Numbered from the stretch's first letter, positions 48,090 to 56,863 are shown. The stretch: DNA of 64,000 nucleotides from Rhodovulum kholense (GCF_003053725.1 NZ_QAYC01000009.1:122864-186863); one strand, 5' to 3'. A program made the numbers and translations. Notes: generated by a model not told the origin, from the letters alone.

Positions 48090-48494
48090 TTAGCAGGGCT
48101 CACCCCAGTTTGGGTCGATGTTACAGCCATTGCCGCCGTCCGCCTCGATCATTATGCCGTTGTGACCGCCCCCGGCCTCTATTACGGCATCAGCGATTGC
48201 CCATCGGAGGTCGGGCACAAAAAGGCCGGGCTGGATGGTCACTGTGTAGCAGGCACCGGCGTTTGAATCGCACCAGATGGTTTCGAGGCGGCGCGCCATC
48301 AGCTCGGGCATCGCATCGATGATCCGGCGCATCGTGTCCAGCTCAGCCATCACAGCCCGGCGGCTCTCAATCTGGACGCCCCGGTAGCGGAAGCACGAGA
48401 CCGGGGCCTTGGGTACGGCGTCGGCACGGTCAATGTCATACTGGCGCTGGATCAACTTAGCCGCCTCGGGCGGAAGGTCTATGTATTCTACCAT
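48090..48494 (-). CDS. Hypothetical island protein
   Basis: A 134-residue unknown protein starting MVEYIDLPPEAAKLIQRQYD. It has no membrane helix, and the N-terminal half is helical and charged. The C-terminal half has several Gly, Cys and Trp residues (DSNAGACYTVTIQPG and GNGCNIDPNWGEPC), suggesting a small beta domain. GGAGAGCAAC lies upstream of the ATG. I recognise no family. It is co-directional with two tiny genes and the ImmA/XRE pair to its right. Confidence 0.6.
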   Translation of the reverse strand: MVEYIDLPPEAAKLIQRQYDIDRADAVPKAPVSCFRYRGVQIESRRAVMAELDTMRRIIDAMPELMARRLETIWCDSNAGACYTVTIQPGLFVPDLRWAIADAVIEAGGGHNGIMIEADGGNGCNIDPNWGEPC

Positions 48495-48554
48495 GTTGCT
48501 CTCCTGTGAAATGTCGTGCCCCGCGAGCGCTGCCGTAGGGCACGACGATGACCG

Positions 48555-48671
48555 TCACTTCTTCTTGATGGTCTCCACCACGTGGGTAGACTTGCGGTGC
48601 GTAGCCTTCTTGACCGTGGTGAAGCGGCCCGTCTTGGCGCTGCGGCCGACTTTGAACGTCTTGGATTTCAT
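48555..48671 (-). CDS. Very short basic protein
   Basis: A 38-residue frame, MKSKTFKVGRSAKTGRFTTV then KKATHRKSTHVVETIKKK. The KVGRSAKTGRF start resembles small conserved basic proteins found in mobile regions of proteobacteria, but I cannot name the family. No convincing ribosome site is seen. It is too short for the standard frame list. The codon pattern and strongly basic composition support it. Confidence 0.5.
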   Translation of the reverse strand: MKSKTFKVGRSAKTGRFTTVKKATHRKSTHVVETIKKK

Positions 48672-48745
48672 GTTCAGAACTGTCACTTTTGCGTTGAGGG
48701 TGGGAGGCGCGCTCACCGCGCCTCCCATTCATTTGGGTGGGGTGG

Positions 48746-48883
48746 CTACTCCGGGATCAGAATAGGCCACGCCCGCAGCCCAAACGCTTTCGCGTAGAGC
48801 CGTCTGCCGGTCTGCGGGCACGTCCGCCAAGGGCGGAAGACATACCGGTAGCCGGGCGGAGGGGGTGTGTGACGCTTGGTCAT
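48746..48883 (-). CDS. Very short hypothetical protein
   Basis: A 45-residue frame, MTKRHTPPPPGYRYVFRPWR ending FGLRAWPILIPE. GGAGAG stands 6 bases before the ATG, a well-placed ribosome site. It is rich in Arg, Pro and aromatic residues. The family is unknown. It is in line with the other leftward island genes. Confidence 0.55.
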   Translation of the reverse strand: MTKRHTPPPPGYRYVFRPWRTCPQTGRRLYAKAFGLRAWPILIPE

Positions 48884-49053
48884 AGCACTCTCCACTTCGG
48901 GGCGTATCTTGCCTTTTGACCCCAAATGCGCTATGTGCAGCTCTGTCTAGGGAGACTGATTTGCGCTTCTGGGAGGCTCTGCATCGTCAAGCCCCTGATG
49001 CACGATGAAGAAATCCGTTTGGAGGCTCGGGCGCCAACCTGAGCCTTCTTTCG

Positions 49054-49593
49054 TTAGAACCTCCCGTTCTTATGGAGGTAGCGCAGTCGGTTGCGCGCCG
49101 CCTCCCACGAGACGCCAAATCGTTCGATCAGGTCATCCTCTTCGTCCCAAGCATCAATGAAGCACTCGGGCATCAGGAACTCGGCGGCAAACTGGTTGGC
49201 CTGCGGCTCCGCAAGCCGGTAAGCTTGGGTGCCATCCCCGCGCTTCGCCCGGGCTAGCGGAATGTTGGTGTGCATCGCCCAGTGGCCCAGTTCATGGGCG
49301 GTGGTGAAACGGGCGCGGCCTTCGCCTGCCCAGACGCCTTCATGGACATCCTCGCGGAGCATGATGAACTCGCCCTTTGGGCAGGTGTAGCCCTCGGCGC
49401 GGCCCATCTCCTCGTGGCTGCCCACTTGGAAATGGACGAGCCCAAGCCGCTGGTCCAGCACCCTCTCAATGATCTCGATCACCGGCACCCGGGGGTTGTC
49501 GGCCTGGCCGAGCTGGCGGCGCAGGTTGTCTGCGATGCCACCAATCTCCGCCCAGCGCCGGGGAGGCACAATGAAGTCGCTTCCGTCAGTCAT
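49054..49593 (-). CDS. ImmA/IrrE-family metallo-endopeptidase
   Basis: A 179-residue gluzincin-like peptidase. The zinc-binding motif ARFTTAHELGHWAMH (HELGH) lies near residue 100, and EPQANQFAAEFLMP contains the third ligand Glu. ImmA-type proteases cleave a partner XRE repressor in ICEBs1-like mobile elements and in anti-phage or stress modules. The partner is directly upstream: the XRE gene overlaps it by 4 bp. Cargo of the island. The signal that would trigger cleavage is unknown. Confidence 0.88.
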   Translation of the reverse strand: MTDGSDFIVPPRRWAEIGGIADNLRRQLGQADNPRVPVIEIIERVLDQRLGLVHFQVGSHEEMGRAEGYTCPKGEFIMLREDVHEGVWAGEGRARFTTAHELGHWAMHTNIPLARAKRGDGTQAYRLAEPQANQFAAEFLMPECFIDAWDEEDDLIERFGVSWEAARNRLRYLHKNGRF

Positions 49594-49946
49594 TTCGCGT
49601 CCTTCTTGCTGAGGATTTGGAAGATGTTGTTGAGCTCCTCCTCGGACAGCGAGTTCATCCGGCGCGCCATCAGACCGGCGGTGTCCCTCGCAAGGAGGGT
49701 GTCAGCCTCCAGCGTAAAGCTCTTGCGCGACCTGTCGGCAGCCCGACGGAGCGATGCTGCGGCATCCTCGGCCAGCTTGTACGCCTTGATCACGAGCTCA
49801 ACGAAGCCTTCGGGCGGGGTCTTGGTGCCGCGCTCAACGGCTGAGATGAACGCCGACGACTTGTCGAGCCTCGCGGCCATATCCAGCAGTCGTTCATCCT
49901 CATCAATTCGCAGTTTCCGCAGCTCCTTCCCGATTTCAGAGGTCAT
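49590..49946 (-). CDS. XRE-family helix-turn-helix regulator (ImmR-like)
   Basis: A 118-residue repressor-like protein. The HTH covers ELRKLRIDEDERLLDMAARL and DKSSAFISAVERGTK at about 8-45. The C-terminal half is helical and may carry the cleavage site for the ImmA protease encoded next (4-bp overlap). I chose the ATG at 49946, preceded by AGGAG. The frame's earlier start has no homology. A GTGGT/ACCAC inverted repeat lies immediately upstream, fitting autoregulation. Confidence 0.88.
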   Translation of the reverse strand: MTSEIGKELRKLRIDEDERLLDMAARLDKSSAFISAVERGTKTPPEGFVELVIKAYKLAEDAAASLRRAADRSRKSFTLEADTLLARDTAGLMARRMNSLSEEELNNIFQILSKKDAK

Positions 49947-50420
49947 GGGTGGTCTCCTAGGTGGTTCACCACCCAATATGTGGTGCCAGCGCGCCCGCGT
50001 CAACCCAGTAGGTTAATTTTTTGCCCCCGTTAGGTTTATCGATGAGCCGCCCACGACACTGCGTGTCCACCACCCGTTTGGCCGCTCTAATTTGCTTGGC
50101 GACGTTGGCCCTCAACACCGCGAATGGCAGCTTTCCGCCCTATCTGCGGTGGAGTGCGCAGACGCGGCAAACATCGAGCACGCGCGGCGAACGGCCGGAA
50201 GGTCCCGCACTGCGGCCCTTCGAGTGATTGCCTTTGAAAGGCTGCTCCGAAGCGAGGTTCGGACCAGATGGAATGCATGACTTTGGCACCGGGCACGCTG
50301 CGAGCAAGGATGGTCCCTTGCTGCGTTTTGGCCTCCTCAAGAGGCTATCACTGTGTCAGACTTGAAGCTCTCGACGCCACGCCGTCCTCCAGGAAACCTA
50401 GCAGCAGCACAGAGTTCACC
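49947..50420. other. Intergenic region between the XRE unit and the FitA-like gene
   Basis: 474 bases that hold the operator repeat above. Frames in the rest show no recognisable domain. A remnant gene is possible but unsupported. Confidence 0.35.
49957..49985. promoter_or_regulatory. Candidate operator upstream of the XRE gene
   Basis: ctaggtggttcaccaccc contains the perfect inverted repeat gtggt-tc-accac, followed by another tgtggtg half site. It overlaps the expected promoter of the XRE-ImmA unit. No binding data are available. Confidence 0.5.
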
Positions 50421-50681
50421 TTGGCGAATATGACGATAAGGAATCTGCCGGACGAGCTTCACGAACGCCTTCGCGCTCAAGCTGAAGCGAACAAACGGAG
50501 CCTTGAAGCCGAAGTGCGTTCGATCCTCATACAGGCGGTCGTTGCATCAAGCGACCGCGGCCTGGGCCATCGCATGCGCGCACGCTACGGCGACTATTTG
50601 GGTGATGACCTGTCGGTGGAACGAAATCATACGGCGAGCCAAGCAAGCGTCTTTACCAGATCATCCCCGAGACGAAAGTGA
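50421..50681 (+). CDS. FitA-like ribbon-helix-helix antitoxin
   Basis: An 86-residue protein. Starting from TTG 50421 it reads MANMTIRNLPDELHERLRAQ then AEANKRSLEAEVRSILIQAV, the N-terminal RHH and helix pattern of FitA/VapB-type antitoxins. The ATG at 50430 is an alternative. Normally a PIN-domain toxin gene follows with a short overlap. Here only a stretch reading IIPETKVISAT at about 50660-50690 resembles a PIN N-terminus, and no start codon or complete frame is present. It seems to be an orphan antitoxin. Confidence 0.6.
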   Translation: MANMTIRNLPDELHERLRAQAEANKRSLEAEVRSILIQAVVASSDRGLGHRMRARYGDYLGDDLSVERNHTASQASVFTRSSPRRK

Positions 50682-50905
50682 TCTCGGCTACTCCAGAGAT
50701 TGCGCTCACCGACGTCATGCTGGTCTGGTCCAGCCGTGAGTACCCGCGAACCACCCGTTCGGGACAGCCACCTAGTTTGATCTTGCATTCGGCGACCTCG
50801 AACCACATCCCATCACGCGCATACTCTTTACACTTCGTGTGTTTCGTAAAGAGTTGATCTCAGCCAAGCGTTGCCAGGCAGAGACCTGTGAGAGGCGACA
50901 GAACC

Positions 50906-51493
50906 ATGCCCAATCGGCGAAGTGTCAAGAGTGGGGATGACCACGCGACCGATGCCCACATTCGTGGGCGGGACTATCTTGGTCAGCCGGATATCGACCG
51001 GCTCCTCGCTGCCGCCAAGAAGAGTCGCCACGGAGTTCGCGATCACCTCCTGATCCTGATGATGTTCCGGCACGGTCTGCGCGTCTCCGAAGCGATCGCG
51101 CTTCGGCGGCGAGACGTGGACCTTGCGCAGTCGCGGATCTGGATCGCACGACTGAAGAACGGGCTCAGCGTTGAGCAACCGGTCGCTGGCGAAGAGCTGC
51201 GGGCTATTAAGCGCTGGCTCGCGCGCAGGGAGGATGCACTGCCCTGGCTTTTCGTCTCCGAGCGCAAGCAGCCGCTCACGCGGCAGGCCGTAAACTACAT
51301 CCTCGGATCCGCCGGTACCCGTGCCGGGCTCGAGCGCGTCCACCCACATATGCTTCGCCATTCCTGCGGTTTCGCCTTGGCGAACAAGGGGCACGATTTG
51401 CGAGTCATTCAGGACTACCTCGGACACCGTGACCCCCGGCACACAGCGCATTACACGCGGACGGCTGCGCACCGGTTCAAAGATCTGTGGTAG
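50906..51493 (+). CDS. Short tyrosine recombinase / integrase
   Basis: A 195-residue recombinase made essentially of the catalytic domain. Catalytic residues: Arg in FRHGLRVSEAIALRR, Lys in the beta hairpin region, HxxR in VHPHMLRHSCGF, His in LGHRDPRHT and Tyr in HYTRTAAHRF. The length fits FimB/FimE-like or element-mobility recombinases lacking the SAM-like N-terminal domain. The ATG 50906 is chosen (AGAGGCGAC upstream); a GTG at 50888 is possible. It could help resolve or excise the island, but no attachment site is visible. Confidence 0.8.
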   Translation: MPNRRSVKSGDDHATDAHIRGRDYLGQPDIDRLLAAAKKSRHGVRDHLLILMMFRHGLRVSEAIALRRRDVDLAQSRIWIARLKNGLSVEQPVAGEELRAIKRWLARREDALPWLFVSERKQPLTRQAVNYILGSAGTRAGLERVHPHMLRHSCGFALANKGHDLRVIQDYLGHRDPRHTAHYTRTAAHRFKDLW

Positions 51494-51636
51494 CCGGAAA
51501 CTGCAGCGGCTGAGAAGAGGAAGAATGGGCGGGGAGCGGTCTTTCGCTGCGAGCGCAATTCAACAAATCTCCCTCATCACAGCGGCGTAAACTGTCCCAT
51601 TGGCGCTTACGCCAGGCGGTCCAACGTCATAGGTGT

Positions 51637-53286
51637 TCATGGTGCGTAGGCAAGAAATTCGTCGTACTCATGCCGGTTAGTGGACCAGCGTTTCGCTCCT
51701 TGCGGACGCTGGCGCTGACCGCACGTGGTCAACAGAAGCCGCTGTTTGGCGCGCGAGATCGCGACGAAGTAAGCTGCGCGTTCCGCTGACGGCTCGCCCC
51801 AAAAGGTTTCCTTTTCGACCCCGAGGATGACTACCGTATCGAACTCCAGGCCCTTGCTTTTGTGCACCGACATAATGCGAACAGCACTGTCACCCGAAAA
51901 TGAGGCTAGAGCTTTTGATGAGTCCACTTCGCTCTGCAGCAGCATGTGCGCATGCTCAAGAGTTTGGGCGATGAGCTCATCGAAGCGATCGCCACGCTCG
52001 TAGTCCGGCGATAAAGAGATGAGTCTATCACGCCCAACATGATCTACCAGTGACATGGCGAGAGCCTGCAAGTCGTCCATCTGCCGAAGATCGACCTCAT
52101 GCGCCGCAATCTTCTGCTTGATTTCGTTTACGAAGCGATCCCAACGTGATCGCAGCTGATATTCTCGTTCCTCGTCATAGCCATGGTTGAAAACAACTAG
52201 ATCAAGCAAACGACGATAAGCGGAGGGTTGGCGCGAGCCACTTGCGATCAGAAGAAAATCGATGAGTAGGGAGGCTACCGGCTCCGACGCCAAGTCCTGC
52301 TTCGTATCTTCTTCCCGAAATGGAATCTCCTCCGCCTCAAAAGCAGCCACCAGACGCTGACAATAAAGACTTTGTTGTTTACTGACTAGGATCGCAATCT
52401 CCGAGGGCTCGATGCCATTGTCGATCAGGTCGCGGATTCGCTCAGCCAAGCCACAGGCTTCGTCATCGTCATCTTCAAATCGAAGAATGCAAATCTCACC
52501 CTCGTCGCCAATGATTTCGTCATCGTCGAGCGCCGCTGGCGGGTCCATTACTTTGACCATCGCATTCTGCATCCGACGGAGCGCCGGCGCGGAACGGAAA
52601 TTCTGATAGAGATTGCGCGGGAGCGCATCGAAAGCGTCGGCGAAGGTATGGAAGATACCCTCGAGCGCTCCGGCCCATCCCATGATGCTTTGCTTGGTAT
52701 CGCCGACAGCCGTCAGGATTGTCGGGGTGCCGCCGAAACAAGCGAGTATCAGGCGATATTGCTCATCCGTGCAGTCTTGAAACTCATCTAGGAAGACATG
52801 GGTATAGGTCTGTCGCACCGCATTGCGGGCGACTAGGCTGTCTTCGATGATCTTGGAAGCGAGCGGCACCATGTCGGCGAAAGTGATGGACTGGTGCTGC
52901 ACACGGCGCGGGCCAATCGAATAATCAGGGTTTAGCGCATCGCGTCCGCTAAGCACCGGGCGAAACCGGTCAATGATCCGTTTAGCGAAGGCATGGAAGG
53001 TGTGGCTATCGAACCGCGCAGCCAGCCCAGGCCCACAGCGTTTCCGGACGCGCGCCTTGAGATTTTGGCTAGCATCAGTCTTGAACGATATGGCGAGGAT
53101 CCGGCGAGGGTAACGGCAAGTTCCAGTGCGAAGCAGGAAGTCGGCACGTTGCGCCAACATTTCCGTCTTGCCAGCGCCGGGACCCGCCGTGAGAGCCAAA
53201 TTGCGCGCAATCTCTGTTGCAGCATCCAACGCGTTCGGCTCAAGCGTTAAGCCATCCACGGGAGACCATCGTTCCACTGCAATCAT
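51637..53286 (-). CDS. gajB: UvrD-like helicase, Gabija GajB-type
   Basis: A 549-residue superfamily 1 helicase. Motifs: Walker A LALTAGPGAGKTEMLAQRAD, HTFHAFAKRII, Walker B THVFLDEFQDCTDEQY, GDTKQSIMGWAGA, YQNFRSAP, and SVHKSKGLEFDTVVILGVEKE near the C-terminus, plus AISRAKQRLLLT. It overlaps the OLD-nuclease gene upstream by 4 bp. The two-gene order (OLD ATPase-nuclease, then UvrD-like helicase) is that of the Gabija anti-phage system, also described as class 2 OLD. The activity of this pair is inferred from context and family. Confidence 0.85.
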   Translation of the reverse strand: MIAVERWSPVDGLTLEPNALDAATEIARNLALTAGPGAGKTEMLAQRADFLLRTGTCRYPRRILAISFKTDASQNLKARVRKRCGPGLAARFDSHTFHAFAKRIIDRFRPVLSGRDALNPDYSIGPRRVQHQSITFADMVPLASKIIEDSLVARNAVRQTYTHVFLDEFQDCTDEQYRLILACFGGTPTILTAVGDTKQSIMGWAGALEGIFHTFADAFDALPRNLYQNFRSAPALRRMQNAMVKVMDPPAALDDDEIIGDEGEICILRFEDDDDEACGLAERIRDLIDNGIEPSEIAILVSKQQSLYCQRLVAAFEAEEIPFREEDTKQDLASEPVASLLIDFLLIASGSRQPSAYRRLLDLVVFNHGYDEEREYQLRSRWDRFVNEIKQKIAAHEVDLRQMDDLQALAMSLVDHVGRDRLISLSPDYERGDRFDELIAQTLEHAHMLLQSEVDSSKALASFSGDSAVRIMSVHKSKGLEFDTVVILGVEKETFWGEPSAERAAYFVAISRAKQRLLLTTCGQRQRPQGAKRWSTNRHEYDEFLAYAP

Positions 53287-55217
53287 TCAGGTAAGCCTTC
53301 GAGCTCGGTTTCGACATAGTCGATTAGCGCGGTCATGGCCGCGGGCATGTCCGCAGCAACTTCTGCATCATCAATCGCTGCCATTGCCCGGATATGCCAA
53401 GCTGGCTTGCTGCCTATCTTGAAGCGACGGTGGTAGGCATCGAACAGCTCAAGCTGGTCGTCTGCATACTGCCCTGCCACGGTATCGTGTTTTTTGCCGA
53501 GGACAGCCTTGAGCGTTGTCTCATCTGGTTCTTCGCGCTCGTCATCTTCAACTCGATAGACTTCGGCGAACGCCTCGATCATCATAAAGTCGAGATCAAG
53601 CGGCGACGAAAAGAAAACGCCGCGCTCGTGGAAATAGTCGAACCAATCATCGTCATCACTCAAAAGTCGTTGTTCGCTATTCCAAGCTGGGATGGCTGCT
53701 ATGTCATCGTCGTCAATGCCCGCATTCTCCACGTCGCTATATTTCAGAAGCTGCTTCGCAGCGTACTTGATCCTGCCCCAGCCACCCTGAAAACGGGCAA
53801 GGTCGAGATCGAGCAAAGTCGCGTGCGGAATGCCGAGTCCGTGCAACAACCGCCAGAAATGGTTGACGTGGCGCCCGCCCAAAGGGACGACCGAGATCGA
53901 TGCATCATCCGTGAGAACGCCGCGTGCAGCGAGCATCCGCGGCAGGACAACTTCTTCGCTGTCGCCTTCACCCAGAATGACGAATCGGGCGAAGTATAAT
54001 TCAGGGAAGGCGTGTACGGCTTCACGCACATATTTTGCCGCGTCCTCGTTTTCCGGGAGAACAACCCGAGCGACGACCGTTCGACGATCGCCGTCTAACC
54101 GCAAATAGCGAATAGTCTCAGGGGCGACGCGACGCAAAAGTGAAGGGGCGTGCGTAGCCACCAGGGTCTGTGCATTCTGACCGTTTGCAAATTCGGAAAT
54201 CGCGCGGATTACGCGCCCGAGATAGTGTGGTGAAAGGCTGTTCTCCGGCTCTTCGACGGCGATCAGAGTATATATGGCGGGCCGCAGTTTGTCGATGTCG
54301 AAAGCTTCTAGTTCACCGGCGAGCACCTTGTCGCCGATCTCGCGCATTGCGAGCACCAGAGAGATATACAGCAAAGATTGCTGACCGTCGCTTAGTCGTG
54401 AGAAGTCGACGAGCGACTCGCCGTGGCCTGGCGTGAAGGTAAGGCTCAGATGACGGAGAAGCGCGTTGACCTCACTTTGCGCAAAAGAGATTGACGGGTT
54501 GGCGAAAAAATCGCCCCTGTGGAGTTGGCCCCAGATTTCGGCCAGCGATTCGCTGATGCCCTCAATGGCGGCGTTCCCACTTAGGGCATCGGTAATTTGC
54601 GCTGTAAGATCATTGACCTCAGTGCGCTCGACGCTCCAGTCGGCGGCTCGCAATGCCCGACCCACTAAGGCGTTGGCGGAGTAGGAGACATGGTCCGATG
54701 GATCGCGGCGAGCAGGGAGGTAATGCACCTGAATGGCGTTGCGATCTTGCTTGGAGGCCCGGCTTTCCTCTACGGGCAACCCGTCCTCGTCAGCTTCGGT
54801 AACGTAGGTGAAGGTTTCCTCGACATCACCGTCCTGATCGAGAGATGCTGCCAAACGGAAGCGGACGCGGACTCCCCCATCAACGTCCATCATGAGCATA
54901 TGCGCGAAGTTGCCGGGCACCGCGGGCATGTCGACGTTTTCCAACTCAAGCTCTGGAAATTCAAAATCGGCCTCGATCCAAAGACTGCGCTCTTCTGGTG
55001 CCGCATCGTGCGCCTCGTCGGCGGGGATATGAAAATCGGAGGTTCTGATCTTACGCTGTGCGGGATCGAGACTGAACATCCTTGCCAGCGCCTGCAGTAC
55101 CGCTGTCTTACCGGCGCCGTTCGGTCCAAGAATGAACGTTGTATCGTCCAACGCGATTTCTGTCTCGACGCCCCCAAAGCATCGGAAGTTGCATAGACGC
55201 AGATGCGTGAGCTTCAT
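53283..55217 (-). CDS. gajA: OLD-family ATPase with TOPRIM nuclease domain, Gabija GajA-type
   Basis: A 644-residue protein. The N-terminal ABC-like ATPase domain has Walker A TFILGPNGAGKTAVLQAL, signature DFSRLSDGQQSLLYI and Walker B YTLIAVEEPENSLSPHYLG. A TOPRIM domain follows with ARFVILGEGDSEEVVLP (acidic Glu) and LLDLDLARFQGG (Asp pair). GajA nucleases cut DNA when nucleotide levels fall during phage infection. GGAGAAGG precedes the ATG at 55217, so the start is firm. It is longer than the best-known GajA (about 580 residues). It is the upstream gene of the pair. Confidence 0.88.
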   Translation of the reverse strand: MKLTHLRLCNFRCFGGVETEIALDDTTFILGPNGAGKTAVLQALARMFSLDPAQRKIRTSDFHIPADEAHDAAPEERSLWIEADFEFPELELENVDMPAVPGNFAHMLMMDVDGGVRVRFRLAASLDQDGDVEETFTYVTEADEDGLPVEESRASKQDRNAIQVHYLPARRDPSDHVSYSANALVGRALRAADWSVERTEVNDLTAQITDALSGNAAIEGISESLAEIWGQLHRGDFFANPSISFAQSEVNALLRHLSLTFTPGHGESLVDFSRLSDGQQSLLYISLVLAMREIGDKVLAGELEAFDIDKLRPAIYTLIAVEEPENSLSPHYLGRVIRAISEFANGQNAQTLVATHAPSLLRRVAPETIRYLRLDGDRRTVVARVVLPENEDAAKYVREAVHAFPELYFARFVILGEGDSEEVVLPRMLAARGVLTDDASISVVPLGGRHVNHFWRLLHGLGIPHATLLDLDLARFQGGWGRIKYAAKQLLKYSDVENAGIDDDDIAAIPAWNSEQRLLSDDDDWFDYFHERGVFFSSPLDLDFMMIEAFAEVYRVEDDEREEPDETTLKAVLGKKHDTVAGQYADDQLELFDAYHRRFKIGSKPAWHIRAMAAIDDAEVAADMPAAMTALIDYVETELEGLPE

Positions 55218-55743
55218 TGTGCCTTCTCCGCTAACAGATCTTGCCTTAAAAAATACTCTGGCGGCTGTTCATTGAATCACCTTCTGCAATCGCCATTCAG
55301 ATAGCTACACTCACGCTCTGCATATTTCACTTCAATCAGACTGACTAGGTACAGATGCTATTGAAGCCGTATCGAAGGGCGGTCACCTATGAGCCACCCT
55401 TGGAAGCCGTTCTTGTTCTTCCAACGAAGTGGTCACGCTTATGCTGACCCACTACCGTTACTCTACACCCATCCGACTTGGCTTAAGTGCTGGATGTCCG
55501 CTTTGAGAAAAAGCTGCGTCGCAGTATTTGGACTACACACAGGGAGTCCACTTAGCGCCGGTCGCGACGGGCGCTCCCAAGCTGCAATAGCGAACTCGCC
55601 AAAAATCGACGCGGTCAGTTTGGGCTCCCAACTGCCGTTCGCCGCGCGCTGCCTGAACGGCAACTTCATGCGCCCACAATTCGACTTGCCTCCTCCCGCA
55701 CGCCTTTGGCCCCATCAAATCGTGCTGGACCGACAGGGAGCCC
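55218..55743. other. Intergenic region between gajA and the 55744 gene
   Basis: 526 bases. The promoter for gajA should lie at its left end. No repeat or gene recognised. An open frame at 55389-55763 overlaps the next gene and has no signs of coding. Confidence 0.35.
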
Positions 55744-56229
55744 TCAGACGGTCGGTTTGGTAGCACCACCGGATTTCAACGCGCCTAAGTGCAGCTTCTG
55801 GTAGGTCTTACGGTCAATACCAAGTAGCTCTGCGGCTCCCACCAAGCTGCCGGTGGTATCGTAGGCCTGCGCGATCTCATCCGGCGTAAAATCGATAGGT
55901 GAGCGACCCAGCTTGCCAGCAAAGCCCAGAGAGCGTCTCTTTTCAGCTATCCACTTCGTGTCAACGCGGTGAACTCTTGCGAGTGTGGCATCCCGATGCC
56001 CCTCCAGAAACTGCTCGCGCAGCAGCATGTCGAAGTCAAAGCCGAAATGCTCAAGCGTCTCGATCAGGTTGGAACGGCTAGCGCGGAATTTCGTCTTAAC
56101 CTCCGCCAAAGACCGGCTTTCAGCCATCAGGCTCAGCAATTCTGAATAATGCACTCCTGTTCCGTGGCCATTCTCGAAAATGAAAACGTTCTCTCCGGCT
56201 ATGGCCAGATAGTTTCTAGCGTTCGCCAT
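55744..56229 (-). CDS. Hypothetical island protein with probable helix-turn-helix
   Basis: A 161-residue protein starting MANARNYLAIAGENVFIFEN, with a strong AGGAGG ribosome site. The C-terminal part reads DFTPDEIAQAYDTTGSLVGAA then ELLGIDRKTYQKLHLGALKS, resembling a Fis/resolvase-like HTH (a helix, a turn and a recognition helix). A second similar helical segment lies in VHRVDTKWIAEKRRSLGF. It may be a regulator of the transposition module, from which it is divergent. I do not recognise a family. Confidence 0.6.
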   Translation of the reverse strand: MANARNYLAIAGENVFIFENGHGTGVHYSELLSLMAESRSLAEVKTKFRASRSNLIETLEHFGFDFDMLLREQFLEGHRDATLARVHRVDTKWIAEKRRSLGFAGKLGRSPIDFTPDEIAQAYDTTGSLVGAAELLGIDRKTYQKLHLGALKSGGATKPTV

Positions 56230-56380
56230 GCGCCCTCCTTTGGCTAAAAACTCCGGTGAAATTCTCGAAGTGGTAGTGCCGCGAATTTCGCCCCACTTTT
56301 TAACCACCTGATTTCAAACAGTTCTTCTTGACTGATTCGTTGATCACTGATTCTCTCCGGATCACGAAGTCCCAGCAACC

Positions 56381-56641
56381 ATGGTTACAGCATCGATGTC
56401 CCACACGGTGAATCCTGCTCACGAGCGCCTGAAGATGGAGCTGCGATTGCGCGGTAGGTCCATCGCCTCGGTCGCCCGCGAGCTTGAAGTGCTGCGTTCG
56501 ACGGTCACGCTTGTTAGCCAGGGTTTGCGTCGGTCCTCGAAAATCGAGAAAGCCCTCGCCGACGCGGTCGGCACGACACCGGCTGAGCTTTTCCCGGACC
56601 GGTACCCAGCAGAGGAGGAACGACCAACCGAACAAACCTGA
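56381..56641 (+). CDS. Ner/Nlp-like helix-turn-helix protein
   Basis: An 86-residue protein with an HTH of the Ner/Nlp type found in Mu-like phages: NPAHERLKMELRLRGRSIAS, then VARELEVLRSTVTLVSQGLRRSS and the tail IEKALADAVGTTPAELFPDRY, with the classic ELFPDRY ending. Ner represses transposase expression in Mu. Its position 223 bp before the tnsA-like gene suggests a similar control here, but that is inference. It has an alternative start at 56396. Confidence 0.75.
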   Translation: MVTASMSHTVNPAHERLKMELRLRGRSIASVARELEVLRSTVTLVSQGLRRSSKIEKALADAVGTTPAELFPDRYPAEEERPTEQT

Positions 56642-56653
56642 CACCGGGAAAAG

Positions 56654-56687
56654 AAAAGGCCTTCCCGCACTAGCAAGAAGGCCTTTT
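56654..56687 (+). terminator. Terminator after the Ner-like gene
   Basis: An 11-bp perfect stem (aaaaggccttc / gaaggcctttt) with a 12-base loop; the right arm ends in TTTT. It begins 13 bases after the stop codon. Confidence 0.8.
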
Positions 56688-56863
56688 CGGATAAGCGTCG
56701 TTGGTCGCGACTTCTTATTCATCCCCTGAGTCTCAAGAAAAGTCAACCTGCCGGGGCGTCTCTCGGCAGGGCGGTCAAACTCATCTCAAAAATAGGGGGA
56801 TGTCGCCCCACGCCTGCACCGATCCACATGGGCCGGGCCCAGGTGAGGTGCGCTCCAATCATC

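Noticed and set aside
50660..50860. PIN-domain toxin after the FitA-like antitoxin
   Set aside because: Only a short similarity (IIPETKVISAT) was seen, without a start codon or complete frame. It is kept as a remnant remark only.
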